Assembly: GCA_045586595.1 (NCBI GenBank) | Contig: JAZNAQ010000009.1 | Span: forward strand, 1 to 31,725 | Reading direction: 5' to 3' | Source of the DNA: SIG480 sp045586595 | Lineage (GTDB): Bacteria > Bacillota > Clostridia > Oscillospirales > JAAYXM01 | Length of the DNA: 31,725 nt | Shown: piece by piece, positions 21,956 to 30,346 of the stretch | How the letters are laid out: each line of letters starts with the position of its first letter | How positions within the stretch are numbered: position 1 is the stretch's first letter | Notes under the pieces: generated by a model | What the model was told of the DNA's origin: nothing | Databases searched by the model: none | The model's input: only the letters and a program-made list of their open reading frames with translations | Made by a program: the position numbers and the translations under genes

Positions 21956-22939
21956 TTACTCGTCTCGTGCATTTTGGAGAAGGATTTTTTGTTCTAAAAT
22001 CAGGTCATGGCATATCAATTTATTGCTTTCTAAATTCTCTGCAAAAAGCGATACAGCATTGATTTGGGAGTTGTTATATGTGGTGTAATAATATATCCCC
22101 TTATCGGTATTACAACAGGATGTGTAATGTGTAATCTCATACTCATCTCCAACCTTTACTACACCCCTGATCTGATATACCGAATAAAGAATATGAAAAA
22201 ACTGATTTATTATCTCCTGCTCAGTTTTTCCAAAAACAGAGTTGAGCTTTAAAAAACTGGTCTTTACAAATCTTGATGCCGATGACAAATCGCCGGGGAG
22301 CCCGATTCCTCCCATTCCCCTCGAATAAGGTTTTAAATCAACTTTATCGGAAAAGAGATTCCTTGTCTCTTCTGCCGTGGTTGACATATAGTTTGTGAGA
22401 TTGAACATCTGCACATCAAAGGTCGGGTTATTTGTCAAAACTCCAACAGGAGCCTGAAAAACTCTGATACCGTTTTTTGTCTGTTCGACAGCCACCGTTT
22501 CAGTTTTATCAGCAATTATCCAATGCAAAGGCGATGGCGTGAGTTTGTCATCAAACGCTTCGCTTGTTATGTTGATTTTCCGAAGTAATCCACAGGCATC
22601 CTTTACCGATTCACACTGCGCTAAAATCCAAGGAATGAACTCAAACGATGCAACATTGTCCGCAGCATGAATTCTTTCCGTATACTTTGCATTATCCGGA
22701 AAATTTAGTCCTGCCATACTGAGCCCCTTATCGTTTGTTGCATCAAAGTACAGCGGAAAATTTCCACTTTCAATCCCCATACCGATTACTGCAAAATGTT
22801 TTTTTAACGTTTTTCCATTTCGAAAAGAGAATTCGAAACCTCTGGGGGTAATTATAACTTTTTCGCCAAAAGAGAGCTCAAAATCAAGATTTCTTCCAAA
22901 ATAATTACAATCTACCGTAACAGAAATTGCCGTACACAC
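21956..22939 (-). CDS. Choloylglycine hydrolase / penicillin V acylase family amidase
   Basis: A 327-residue Ntn hydrolase of the bile-salt-hydrolase/penicillin-V-acylase group. Starting at the GTG at 22939 (AGGAG 8 bases upstream) rather than 22948 places the nucleophile as Cys2 (MCTAISVTVD), exposed after removal of Met, as the mechanism requires. Other conserved parts are YFGRNLDFE (Arg16, Asp19), GLNFP, GVLTNNP (the oxyanion Asn) and GDLSSASRFVKTSF (the active-site Arg). There is no signal peptide, so it acts in the cytoplasm. Substrate (bile salt versus other N-acyl amides) cannot be told by eye. The downstream azlCD pair is suggestive of handling released amino acids. Confidence 0.88.
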   Translation of the reverse strand: MCTAISVTVDCNYFGRNLDFELSFGEKVIITPRGFEFSFRNGKTLKKHFAVIGMGIESGNFPLYFDATNDKGLSMAGLNFPDNAKYTERIHAADNVASFEFIPWILAQCESVKDACGLLRKINITSEAFDDKLTPSPLHWIIADKTETVAVEQTKNGIRVFQAPVGVLTNNPTFDVQMFNLTNYMSTTAEETRNLFSDKVDLKPYSRGMGGIGLPGDLSSASRFVKTSFLKLNSVFGKTEQEIINQFFHILYSVYQIRGVVKVGDEYEITHYTSCCNTDKGIYYYTTYNNSQINAVSLFAENLESNKLICHDLILEQKILLQNARDE

Positions 22940-22968
22940 AGACACCACTCCTTTTTGATAGTCTGTGT

Positions 22969-22999
22969 AGTATAAAACCTGTTTAAACCTTTAAAACCT
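22969..22999 (-). promoter_or_regulatory. Putative promoter with three AGGTTT repeats upstream of the amidase
   Basis: A TATACT -10 (22974-22969, minus strand) is preceded by three copies of AGGTTT (22999-22994, 22990-22985, 22980-22975) spaced 9 and 10 bases, about one helical turn. The -35 region is weak (TTTTAA). Phased repeats over a weak -35 suggest an activator or repressor site. Confidence 0.4.
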
Positions 23000-23056
23000 T
23001 AAATTCGTTCTTGTAGCCTCGTGTTAAGTTAGGACAAAAAGATATTCATATTAATC

Positions 23057-23476
23057 TTACTCTCTATAATCCATTCCAACAACTTCGCCATTAAGTTTGT
23101 CAACATAAAATACTATAGGTCCGAGCAGACCATCCTGTGTTGTATCGAATGTTATTTTATATAATTTACTCCCTACAATTTCTGTTTTTTCTTCAAAAAG
23201 ATATATTGAAGCAGCTTTTTTTAATACAACCTCTTCAACTTTTGGATTTTTAAAATTTTGAATAGTCTCTTTACTTTTGTCGTCAAGCACCTGTTTTGCA
23301 TATTCAATCGCTTTTTCTGGTGTTATTCCCTCGGGCGGAACATAATCATTTCCCCATGTCGAAAAAAATACAGGCTCATTATTTTTCATTTTTATATAAT
23401 CAAAAACATACAAGGAAGTAGGAACACAAAATAAAATTATCAATGCGATACCTATAATAGCAATTGATTTTTTCAT
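23057..23476 (-). CDS. Secreted or membrane-anchored hypothetical protein
   Basis: A 139-residue protein with an N-terminal signal/anchor (KKSIAIIGIALIILFCVPTS, residues 2-21). The extracytoplasmic domain ends in FYVDKLNGEVVGMDYRE, reminiscent of PepSY/propeptide-like folds, which often end in a strand of this type. I do not recognise a family. No lipobox or catalytic motif is evident. It has its own promoter (23507-23535) and AAAGGGATA before the ATG. Read-through to the amidase gene is possible, as no terminator is visible between them. Confidence 0.65.
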   Translation of the reverse strand: MKKSIAIIGIALIILFCVPTSLYVFDYIKMKNNEPVFFSTWGNDYVPPEGITPEKAIEYAKQVLDDKSKETIQNFKNPKVEEVVLKKAASIYLFEEKTEIVGSKLYKITFDTTQDGLLGPIVFYVDKLNGEVVGMDYRE

Positions 23477-23506
23477 AAGAATATCCCTTTCCTACAGTAT
23501 GTTTTA

Positions 23507-23535
23507 ATTATACCATAACTCATGCATCTTTTCAA
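23507..23535 (-). promoter_or_regulatory. Sigma-A promoter of the secreted hypothetical
   Basis: On the minus strand TTGAAA (23535-23530) and TATAAT (23512-23507) with a 17-base spacer. Confidence 0.85.
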
Positions 23536-23564
23536 AAATATTTATATATGTATTTCGAAACAAA

Positions 23565-23600
23565 CACGCCCCGACGGGGGGGTAACCTAGTCGGGGCGTG
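23565..23600 (-). terminator. Intrinsic terminator of the EF-G-like gene
   Basis: A perfect 11-bp GC-rich stem, CACGCCCCGAC (23565-23575) with GTCGGGGCGTG (23590-23600), has a 14-base loop. On the minus strand TTTGTTT follows. Confidence 0.88.
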
Positions 23601-23610
23601 AAGCGTATTT

Positions 23611-25683
23611 TTATTCTTCTTCCATGTAAGCCTTTCTGGCTTCTATAATCTTCTGCTGGATATTAGCGGGAGCGTCTTCATATCTCTCAAAGTTGAACTC
23701 AAACGAGCCTCTGCCCTGAGTCATTGAACGAAGGTCGATTGTGTATGTGTTCATCTCTGCCATGGGAACTTCAGCCTCAACAACCGAGAGACCGCCCTCC
23801 TGCGGGTTCATTCCGAGAACTCTGCCGCGACGCTTGTTAAGGTCACCAATAACATCGCCCATGTAGCTGTCTGGGATGTAAACCTTAAGGCTGCCAATAG
23901 GCTCGAGAATAACGGGGTCTGCCTGCGGAAGGCCTGCTTTATAAGCAAGGTTTGCAGCAACCTTAAACGCCATTTCAGATGAGTCTACATCGTGATATGA
24001 GCCGTCAACAAGCGTTGCTTTGAGGTAAACTACCGGGAAGCCCGCAAGAACACCCTTTGTTATAGAGTCGCGAAGCCCCTTTTCAACTGCCGGGAAGAAG
24101 TTCTTCGGAACTGCGCCGCCTACTACTTTCTCTTCAAATACAAGGTCCTCAACATCGCCGGGCTGGAACTCAATCCAGACATCGCCGAACTGGCCGTGGC
24201 CGCCGGACTGTTTCTTGTGTCTGCCTTGTACCTTTACCTTTTTGCGAATCTTCTCGCGGTACGGAACTCTCGGCTCCTGAAGGTCAACCTCTACATTGAA
24301 GCGGCTCTTGAGCTTTGAGCAAAGTATATCGATGTGAATATCGCCGTAGCCTGTAACAACAAACTGGCGTGTTTCTGAGTTGTTAACGGTTTTGAATGTA
24401 ACATCCTCTTCTGCAAGGCGAGCAAGGCCTGAAGCTATCTTTTCTTCTCCGCCCTTCGCCTTCGGGTTTACAGCAAGTGAATATGTAGGTACGGGGAAAT
24501 TGATACCGTGTAGATGAACACTTTTGTTTGTTGCGCAGAGTGTATCACCTGTTCTTGTAAACGCAAGCTTTGAAACCGCGCCGATATCGCCTGTTGAAAT
24601 CTCTGTAGCATCAATGCGCTTTTTACCTACAACGTGATACAAGTGGCCAATTTTTTCTGTTTCGCCTGTTCTCGGGTTTAAGAGCGTCATATCGCTTGTA
24701 ATCTTTCCTGAAAGAACCTTGAAGAATGAGAACTTGCCGTACTGGTCAGAAACAGTTTTGAATACAACAGCAAGCGGGCTGTCATCATCGCCGACAGTAA
24801 TCTCAACAAGCTCATTATCCTCTGTAACAGCCATATCCTTCGGGGCATCAATCGGGCACGGTGAGTAGCCTACAAGGCCGCGGAGAAGCGCAAGAGAACC
24901 GATACCTGTGTATGCAGAGCCTGTAAATACGGGAGCAAGGGTGCCGTCCATAACACCGCGCTTAACGCCGTCCATGTACTCGTCTATTGTGAACTCTTCA
25001 CCTGCAAAATATTTATCCATGTATTCTTCGCAGGTTTCAGCAACACTTTCTGCAATCTGGCCTCTTGCCATAAGAGCTCTCTCCATGCACTGCGGAGGAA
25101 TCGGCATTTCAACTGCTGCGCCGTCTTTTAGCTCATAAGCCTTCATCGGGATGAGGTCGATAATACCTATAATCTTTTCGTCAACGATTGCAGGGATAAC
25201 CATCGGGCAGACCGATACACCAAACTTTTCACGGAGCTGTTCATATACAGTATAGTAACGAGCATTTTCTTCGTCAATCTTGGATATGTAAATCATGCGC
25301 GGCATTTTCTTCTCGTTTACGCGCTTCCAAGCAAGCTCTGTGCCTACTTCAACGCCTGTTTTGGCTGTGCATACAATGATTGCGGCGTCAGCTACACGCA
25401 TTGCCTGATATACTTCGCCTACAAAATCAAAATATCCCGGAGTATCTATAAAATTAAACTTATGGTCATAAAACTCAACCGGTACAACAGACGCAGAAAC
25501 GCTGAATTTTCTCTTTATTTCTTCCGCATCAAAGTCTGAAACAGTATTGCCGTCTGAAACCTTACCGAGACGGTCAATATTCTTTGTCATATAAAGCAGG
25601 CTTTCAACAAGCGACGTCTTTCCGTCGCCACCGTGGCCTAACAGACATACGTTTCTTATTTTTTGTACAGGGTATGCATTCAT
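23611..25683 (-). CDS. EF-G-like translational GTPase (EF-G paralogue)
   Basis: A 690-residue, five-domain EF-G-like protein with G1 GHGGDGKT (16-23), G3 DTPGYFDF (80-87) and G4 SKID (134-137). It carries domain IV/V features such as SGGHGQFGDVWIEF and the C-terminal MAEMNTYTIDLRSMTQGRGSF. It is not canonical FusA: switch I reads EEIKRKFSVSAS in place of ERGITI, and the catalytic His of DTPGH is Tyr84. Both are traits of the EF-G-like group whose role is unclear. It has its own promoter and terminator and no str-operon neighbours, so the main fusA should be elsewhere. Confidence 0.93.
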   Translation of the reverse strand: MNAYPVQKIRNVCLLGHGGDGKTSLVESLLYMTKNIDRLGKVSDGNTVSDFDAEEIKRKFSVSASVVPVEFYDHKFNFIDTPGYFDFVGEVYQAMRVADAAIIVCTAKTGVEVGTELAWKRVNEKKMPRMIYISKIDEENARYYTVYEQLREKFGVSVCPMVIPAIVDEKIIGIIDLIPMKAYELKDGAAVEMPIPPQCMERALMARGQIAESVAETCEEYMDKYFAGEEFTIDEYMDGVKRGVMDGTLAPVFTGSAYTGIGSLALLRGLVGYSPCPIDAPKDMAVTEDNELVEITVGDDDSPLAVVFKTVSDQYGKFSFFKVLSGKITSDMTLLNPRTGETEKIGHLYHVVGKKRIDATEISTGDIGAVSKLAFTRTGDTLCATNKSVHLHGINFPVPTYSLAVNPKAKGGEEKIASGLARLAEEDVTFKTVNNSETRQFVVTGYGDIHIDILCSKLKSRFNVEVDLQEPRVPYREKIRKKVKVQGRHKKQSGGHGQFGDVWIEFQPGDVEDLVFEEKVVGGAVPKNFFPAVEKGLRDSITKGVLAGFPVVYLKATLVDGSYHDVDSSEMAFKVAANLAYKAGLPQADPVILEPIGSLKVYIPDSYMGDVIGDLNKRRGRVLGMNPQEGGLSVVEAEVPMAEMNTYTIDLRSMTQGRGSFEFNFERYEDAPANIQQKIIEARKAYMEEE

Positions 25684-25754
25684 GTGTTCCTACTCTCCTT
25701 TTTACCTATAATTAAGTGACTCGCAAATGTTAAGCAAGTATTAATTTTTATTAA

Positions 25755-25783
25755 TTATATAACATAATGAGAAAAAATACAAG
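25755..25783 (-). promoter_or_regulatory. Sigma-A promoter of the EF-G-like gene
   Basis: On the minus strand TTGTAT (25783-25778) and TATAAT (25760-25755) with a 17-base spacer. A leader of about 65 bases ends in AGGAG before the ATG. The rest of 25684-25871 is AT-rich and shows nothing else. Confidence 0.8.
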
Positions 25784-25871
25784 TAAAATTTTGTGCAAAA
25801 TGCGTTTTTATTTAAAATTTTTCAAGAAGTACTTTTTGCAAAATACACAAAACACGTTAAATAAATAACAA

Positions 25872-25909
25872 AACACGGATATATCACAAAAAAATGATAT
25901 ATCCGTGTT
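25872..25909 (-). terminator. Intrinsic terminator of valS
   Basis: A perfect 15-bp stem (25872-25886 with 25895-25909) around an A-rich loop. On the minus strand a T-rich stretch follows. It starts 13 bases after the valS stop. Confidence 0.9.
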
Positions 25910-25921
25910 ATTTCTTGTCAC

Positions 25922-28567
25922 TTACGCTTTTAGTTTTGCTATGCTTTCGTCGATATTTGCAATAAGAGCAGTTGCTTTGGCAAGCTTCTCGCGCTCTGCC
26001 TCAACAACAGCTGCAGGAGCTTTTGCAACAAACCCTGCATTATTCAGCTTTCCGTTAATCATGTTGAGGTCTTTTTCGCACTTCTCGCGTTCTTTCATAA
26101 GGCGCTTAATCTCGGCTTCTGTGTCTATAAGCTCGTTCATCGGTATAAACAGCTTTGCCGACTGAGAAATAACCGAAACCATCTTAGAGGTATCCCCTAT
26201 CTCGTCAGACATGATAACCTCAGAAGCGGAAGCAAGCTTTGTAAAGAACATACTTCCAAGCTCAAACACAGCCTTTGCCTTATCGTCATCGGGGATGATA
26301 ATGAGCTGTGCTTTCTTTGAAGGCGCAACATTCATCTCCGCTCTGCGGTTTCTTATGCCGCGGATAGCCTGCATGAGAATTTCCATATTGGCTTCTTCTG
26401 TCTTAAAGTTGAGTTCATCACGGCTCTCCGGCCACTTTGAAATCATTATAGATTCGCCGTCATGCGGGAGAGTCTGCCAGATTTCCTCCGTAATAAACGG
26501 CATAAACGGGTGAAGGAGCTTTAATGTATTTGACAATACATAGCACAATACCTTTTCAGCTGTTTCACGGCTGTCTTTATCCGCATCATCCGAAAGCCTC
26601 GGCTTGACAAGCTCAATATACCAGTCACAGTAGTTATCGCGAATAAACTCCTGAAGCTTTTGCGCTGCGATGCCCAACTCATACTTGTCGATATTATCCG
26701 TTATCTCTGAGATAAGAGTGTTGTACTTGGAGATAATCCACTTATCTTCAAGCTCAAGCTTTGAAAGCTCAGGAAGCTCGCACTTGTCAATGTTGAGATT
26801 CATCATAACAAAGCGTGAAGCGTTCCAGATTTTATTAGCAAAGTTTCTGTTTGCTTCAACACGTTCAGGTATAAAGCGAGTATCATTGCCCGGAGAGTTT
26901 CCCGTTATAAGCGTAAATCTAAGAGCATCCGCGCCGTATTCTTCGATAACTTCAAGCGGGTCTACACCGTTATTTAAAGACTTTGACATCTTTCTGCCGA
27001 GCGCGTCTCGGACGATGCCGTGAATAAATACAGTCTTAAACGGTTCAAGCTTTAAATGCTCCATGCCGGAGAAAATCATACGCGCAACCCAGAAGAAGAT
27101 AATATCATATCCCGTAACCATAACAGATGTTGGATAGAAATAATCAAGCTCAGGTGTTTTTTCAGGCCAACCGAGCGTTGAAAACGGCCAGAGCGCAGAT
27201 GAGAACCATGTATCAAGAACATCCTCTTCTTGATGGAGCTTTGTGCTGCCGCACTTTGCACACTTTGTCGGGTCTTCACGCGATACATTTACATGACCGC
27301 ACTCTTCGCAGTAGAACGCAGGAATTCTGTGGCCCCACCAGAGCTGGCGCGAAATACACCAGTCATGAACATTTTCCATCCAGTTTGTATAAATCTTTGA
27401 GAAGCGGTCAGGAACAAATTTTACCGTACCGTCGTTAACAACGCGGAGAGCTTCTTCTGCAAGCGGCCCCATCTTGACAAACCACTGCTTTGATGTAAGC
27501 GGTTCAACAACCGTATTACAACGATAGCACTGCCCTACATTATGCTTATGGTCGCGGATTTCAATGAGATATCCTTCTTTTTCAAGATCGGCAACAAGCT
27601 GCTTGCGTGCTTCGTATCTGTCAAGACCGTTATACTTTCCACCGTTTTCATTTATGCAGCCGTGCTCATCAATAACGAGAATTTCTTCGAGATTATGGCG
27701 CTTACCAACCTCAAAGTCATTCGGGTCGTGGCACGGTGTAATCTTAACACAGCCAGTACCGAATTCGCGCTCGACATATTCGTCAGCAATAACCGGAATC
27801 TCACGGTTCATAATCGGGAGAATAAGCGTCTTTCCTACGAGGTGAGTATATCTTTCATCCTCAGGATGAACCGCAACAGCTGTATCGCCCATCATTGTTT
27901 CGGGGCGCGTTGTTGCAATAACAACATATTCGTCAGAATCCTTAACTGGATATTTGATGTGCCAGAACTTACCGTCCTGCTCACTGTATTCAACCTCAGC
28001 ATCAGAAAGCGCAGTCGTACAGTTCGGGCACCAGTTAATAATTCTGTTGCCCTGATATATAAGACCTTTTTCATACAGCCTTACAAACACTTCACGAACA
28101 GCTTTTGCGCAGATATCGTCCATAGTAAAGCGCGAGCGCTCCCAGTCACATGATGCGCCCATTTTCTTCTGCTGTTCTACAATTCTGTTACCAAACTTAT
28201 TTTTCCAGTCCCAGACACGCTCAAGAAATTTCTCACGGCCAAGGTCGTGGCGTGTGAGCCCTTCTTCTTCGCGGAGAGCTGCCTCAACCTTTATCTGAGT
28301 TGCAATGCCTGCGTGGTCCGTACCCGGAAGCCAGAGCGCAGAATAACCCTGCATACGCTTTGTTCTTGTCAAAACGTCCTGCAACGTGCAGTCAAGAGCG
28401 TGGCCGAGGTGAAGCTGCCCCGTAACATTGGGAGGCGGCATAACAATAGAGAACGCCTTTTTGTTCTCATCTACTTCGGCGTGAAAATATCCGTTTTCCT
28501 CCCACTCTTTATACAGACGCGCTTCAACGTCATGAGGGTTATAAATCTTATCAAGTTGTTTTGCCAT
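25922..28567 (-). CDS. valS: Valyl-tRNA synthetase
   Basis: Class I synthetase that charges tRNA-Val and edits Thr. The 881-residue product has the HIGH motif HLGH (53-56, in PPPNVTGQLHLGHALD), a CP1 editing domain with ATTRPETMMGDTAVAVHPED, paired CxxC zinc-like motifs (CPNC; CEEC..CAKC), the KMSKS motif in GRKMSKSLNNG, and the C-terminal coiled coil (about 815-880, REKCEKDLNMINGKL onward) typical of ValRS. AGGAGG precedes the ATG. Expression is controlled by the T-box leader directly upstream. Confidence 0.98.
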   Translation of the reverse strand: MAKQLDKIYNPHDVEARLYKEWEENGYFHAEVDENKKAFSIVMPPPNVTGQLHLGHALDCTLQDVLTRTKRMQGYSALWLPGTDHAGIATQIKVEAALREEEGLTRHDLGREKFLERVWDWKNKFGNRIVEQQKKMGASCDWERSRFTMDDICAKAVREVFVRLYEKGLIYQGNRIINWCPNCTTALSDAEVEYSEQDGKFWHIKYPVKDSDEYVVIATTRPETMMGDTAVAVHPEDERYTHLVGKTLILPIMNREIPVIADEYVEREFGTGCVKITPCHDPNDFEVGKRHNLEEILVIDEHGCINENGGKYNGLDRYEARKQLVADLEKEGYLIEIRDHKHNVGQCYRCNTVVEPLTSKQWFVKMGPLAEEALRVVNDGTVKFVPDRFSKIYTNWMENVHDWCISRQLWWGHRIPAFYCEECGHVNVSREDPTKCAKCGSTKLHQEEDVLDTWFSSALWPFSTLGWPEKTPELDYFYPTSVMVTGYDIIFFWVARMIFSGMEHLKLEPFKTVFIHGIVRDALGRKMSKSLNNGVDPLEVIEEYGADALRFTLITGNSPGNDTRFIPERVEANRNFANKIWNASRFVMMNLNIDKCELPELSKLELEDKWIISKYNTLISEITDNIDKYELGIAAQKLQEFIRDNYCDWYIELVKPRLSDDADKDSRETAEKVLCYVLSNTLKLLHPFMPFITEEIWQTLPHDGESIMISKWPESRDELNFKTEEANMEILMQAIRGIRNRRAEMNVAPSKKAQLIIIPDDDKAKAVFELGSMFFTKLASASEVIMSDEIGDTSKMVSVISQSAKLFIPMNELIDTEAEIKRLMKEREKCEKDLNMINGKLNNAGFVAKAPAAVVEAEREKLAKATALIANIDESIAKLKA

Positions 28568-28591
28568 AGATGTTAAACCTCCTTAAAAAAT

Positions 28592-28841
28592 AAAAAGCCC
28601 ATGTCAACAAATGACATGGGGCGAAAGTGCATACTCCGCGGTACCACCCAAATTCAATGCAAAATGCATCCTCACTGCGGCATGTAACGGTGCCTTCCCA
28701 CCGGCAAAGCTTACTGAAAACAAGCCCTTTCAGCTTTGCAGCTACGGAGTGACCCTCCCGACTCCCACCTGCCATGCTCGCAGCAAATGCATAGCTCTCT
28801 TGAAGGCTTTTGAGACGGTTTTATCTCCATCATCGCTTTTC
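28592..28841 (-). promoter_or_regulatory. T-box riboswitch of valS, GUC (Val) specifier
   Basis: On the minus strand the T-box sequence TGGGTGGTACCGCGG lies at 28650-28636. It is followed by the terminator GCCCATGTCA/TGACATGGGC (arms within 28592-28621) and a T run. Stem I begins near 28830. Its basal stem ATGGAG/CTCCGT encloses a specifier loop whose 3' side reads GGGTCA, so the specifier is GTC at 28753-28751, a valine codon. Uncharged tRNA-Val should stabilise the antiterminator and allow valS transcription. Confidence 0.95.
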
Positions 28842-28847
28842 CATATT

Positions 28848-28876
28848 AGGATACATTATTATCAAGTTATTGTCAA
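28848..28876 (-). promoter_or_regulatory. Sigma-A promoter of T-box-valS
   Basis: On the minus strand TTGACA (28876-28871) and TATCCT (28853-28848) with a 17-base spacer. Confidence 0.9.
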
Positions 28877-28972
28877 GCAAAATCTACTGTTAAAATTCAC
28901 AAAAAACATTATTTATGCATTTGTATATAACGTCGAAAATTATATTAATATAGGAATTTTAAAATTTTTGTG

Positions 28973-29001
28973 TTGAAAAATCATACCTAAAAGAGTATAA
29001 T
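28973..29001 (+). promoter_or_regulatory. Sigma-A promoter of carD
   Basis: TTGAAA (28973-28978), a 17-base spacer and TATAAT (28996-29001). The 100 bases between this and the valS promoter are AT-rich with nothing further visible. Confidence 0.88.
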
Positions 29002-29033
29002 ATATATGTATTTTGATTCTGGGAGGGATACCA

Positions 29034-29522
29034 TTGTACAGCGTCGGCGATAAAATCGTGCACCCCCTGCACGGTGCTGGAACTATCGACCAAATAACCA
29101 CTCAAACGGTTAACGGAAAAGTTCTTGAATACTATATTTTGAAGCTTCCGACAAATAACATGACAATCATGGTCCCTGTCGCTTCATGCGAGCAAATCGG
29201 TATCCGCAATATTATAAGCCGCGAGCGCGCAGATGAGCTTATCGCTCTCATCTCAACTATTGATATCGAAGAAAACACGAACTGGAACAAGCGTTACCGT
29301 GACAATGCCGCAAAAATAAAAAGCGGCGACCTTGACGAGGTCTGCCGTGTTATAAAATCTCTTACATACCGCGACTTTAAGTCAGGGCTTTCTACAGGAG
29401 AGCGTAAAATGCTACACTCGGCAAAACAAATTCTCCTATCTGAGCTTGTTCTTGCAAAAGGCATGACTTATAACGAAATTGAAGCAGAAATTGATAACGC
29501 AATATCTTCTGATTTAAAATAG
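29034..29522 (+). CDS. CarD family transcriptional regulator
   Basis: A 162-residue CarD/CdnL-like protein. An N-terminal RNA-polymerase-interacting Tudor-like domain (YSVGDKIVHPLHGAGTIDQI, with PTNNMTIMVPVA) precedes a helical DNA-binding C-terminal domain (LSTGERKMLHSAKQILLSEL). CarD proteins bind RNAP beta and stabilise promoter open complexes. I place the start at TTG 29034, 7 bases after GGGAGG (29021-29026). This gives the usual MYSVGDKIVHP beginning; the upstream ATG frame adds seven unlikely residues. It precedes ispD-ispF, an arrangement seen in many Firmicutes. Confidence 0.92.
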   Translation: MYSVGDKIVHPLHGAGTIDQITTQTVNGKVLEYYILKLPTNNMTIMVPVASCEQIGIRNIISRERADELIALISTIDIEENTNWNKRYRDNAAKIKSGDLDEVCRVIKSLTYRDFKSGLSTGERKMLHSAKQILLSELVLAKGMTYNEIEAEIDNAISSDLK

Positions 29523-29523
29523 T

Positions 29524-29552
29524 TTGTAAGAGAAGCCAACTTATGCTATACT
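29524..29552 (+). promoter_or_regulatory. Probable promoter of ispD-ispF overlapping the carD terminator
   Basis: TTGTAA (29524-29529), a 17-base spacer and TATACT (29547-29552). Initiation near 29559 would fall inside the left arm of the terminator, so the new RNA would lack the full hairpin. Confidence 0.6.
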
Positions 29553-29582
29553 AAAGCTGTCTGATATCTCAGGCAGCTTTTT
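29553..29582 (+). terminator. Intrinsic terminator after carD
   Basis: AAAGCTGTCTGA (29553-29564) pairs with TCAGGCAGCTTT (29569-29580), with one G-U pair, then a short T run. Confidence 0.85.
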
Positions 29583-29605
29583 GAAGTATTACCGAGGTGT
29601 TCTGT

Positions 29606-30334
29606 ATGTTTAATTTAAATAAAAAAGAAAATACATCAAGAAAAAGAAAGACCTGTGCCGCTGTTGTCCCCGCCGCAGGCTCTTCAAGCCGCATGAAAAA
29701 ATACGGCGATAAACTTTTTATGGAAGTCGGAGGAACGCCCGTCATCGCATTGACGCTTCTCGCGCTTGAAAACTCAACAAGTATAGATAAAATAATTATT
29801 CCCACACGCGAGGAGCTAATACCGATTATTCAGGATATATGTAAAGCATATTCACTTAACAAAGTTAAGTGTATTATAAAAGGCGGGGCCACACGTGCAG
29901 AATCCGTATTAAAAGGTGTCCTTGAGGCTGGCGGAAAATTCGACCTTATCGCCATACATGATGCGGCTCGCCCCTTTGTTTCGCAGTGTATTATAGAAAA
30001 AACAGTATCCGCAGCCGCGCGTTATAATGCAGCTGCACCTGCAGTCCCCATGAAAGACACAGTAAAGACGGCAGAGAGTGGAATAGTTCTTAAGACAGTT
30101 CCCAGAGATACACTGTTTTCAATCCAGACACCGCAAGTGTTTGACTCTGCCCTGATCGCTTCTGCACTCCAAAAAGCCGTCGAAAAAAATTTACCAATTA
30201 CGGACGATTGCTCTGCTGTAGAAAATATAGGCATGCGTGTATTTTTGACGCAAGGAGATTACTTTAATATCAAAATAACAACCCCCGAAGACTTAATCTT
30301 TGCAGAGGCTATTGCCTCACAAAACAAACAGTAA
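29606..30334 (+). CDS. ispD: 2-C-methyl-D-erythritol 4-phosphate cytidylyltransferase
   Basis: Third step of the MEP isoprenoid pathway: CTP plus MEP gives CDP-ME. The 242-residue product has the nucleotide-binding AAVVPAAGSSSRMKKYGDKLF (Gly/Ser-rich loop and Lys), HDAARPFVS, VPMKDTVK, and TPQVFDSALI followed by DDCSAVE, all IspD signatures. I use the ATG at 29606, with GAGGTG (29594-29599) 6 bases before it, rather than the GTG at 29597, which is itself part of that site. ispF follows by 12 bases. Confidence 0.96.
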   Translation: MFNLNKKENTSRKRKTCAAVVPAAGSSSRMKKYGDKLFMEVGGTPVIALTLLALENSTSIDKIIIPTREELIPIIQDICKAYSLNKVKCIIKGGATRAESVLKGVLEAGGKFDLIAIHDAARPFVSQCIIEKTVSAAARYNAAAPAVPMKDTVKTAESGIVLKTVPRDTLFSIQTPQVFDSALIASALQKAVEKNLPITDDCSAVENIGMRVFLTQGDYFNIKITTPEDLIFAEAIASQNKQ

Positions 30335-30346
30335 GAGGTGTAAGTT

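Noticed and set aside
27542..28153. Plus-strand frame of 203 codons opposite valS
   Set aside because: Antisense to a strongly conserved synthetase gene, with no ribosome binding site or domain.
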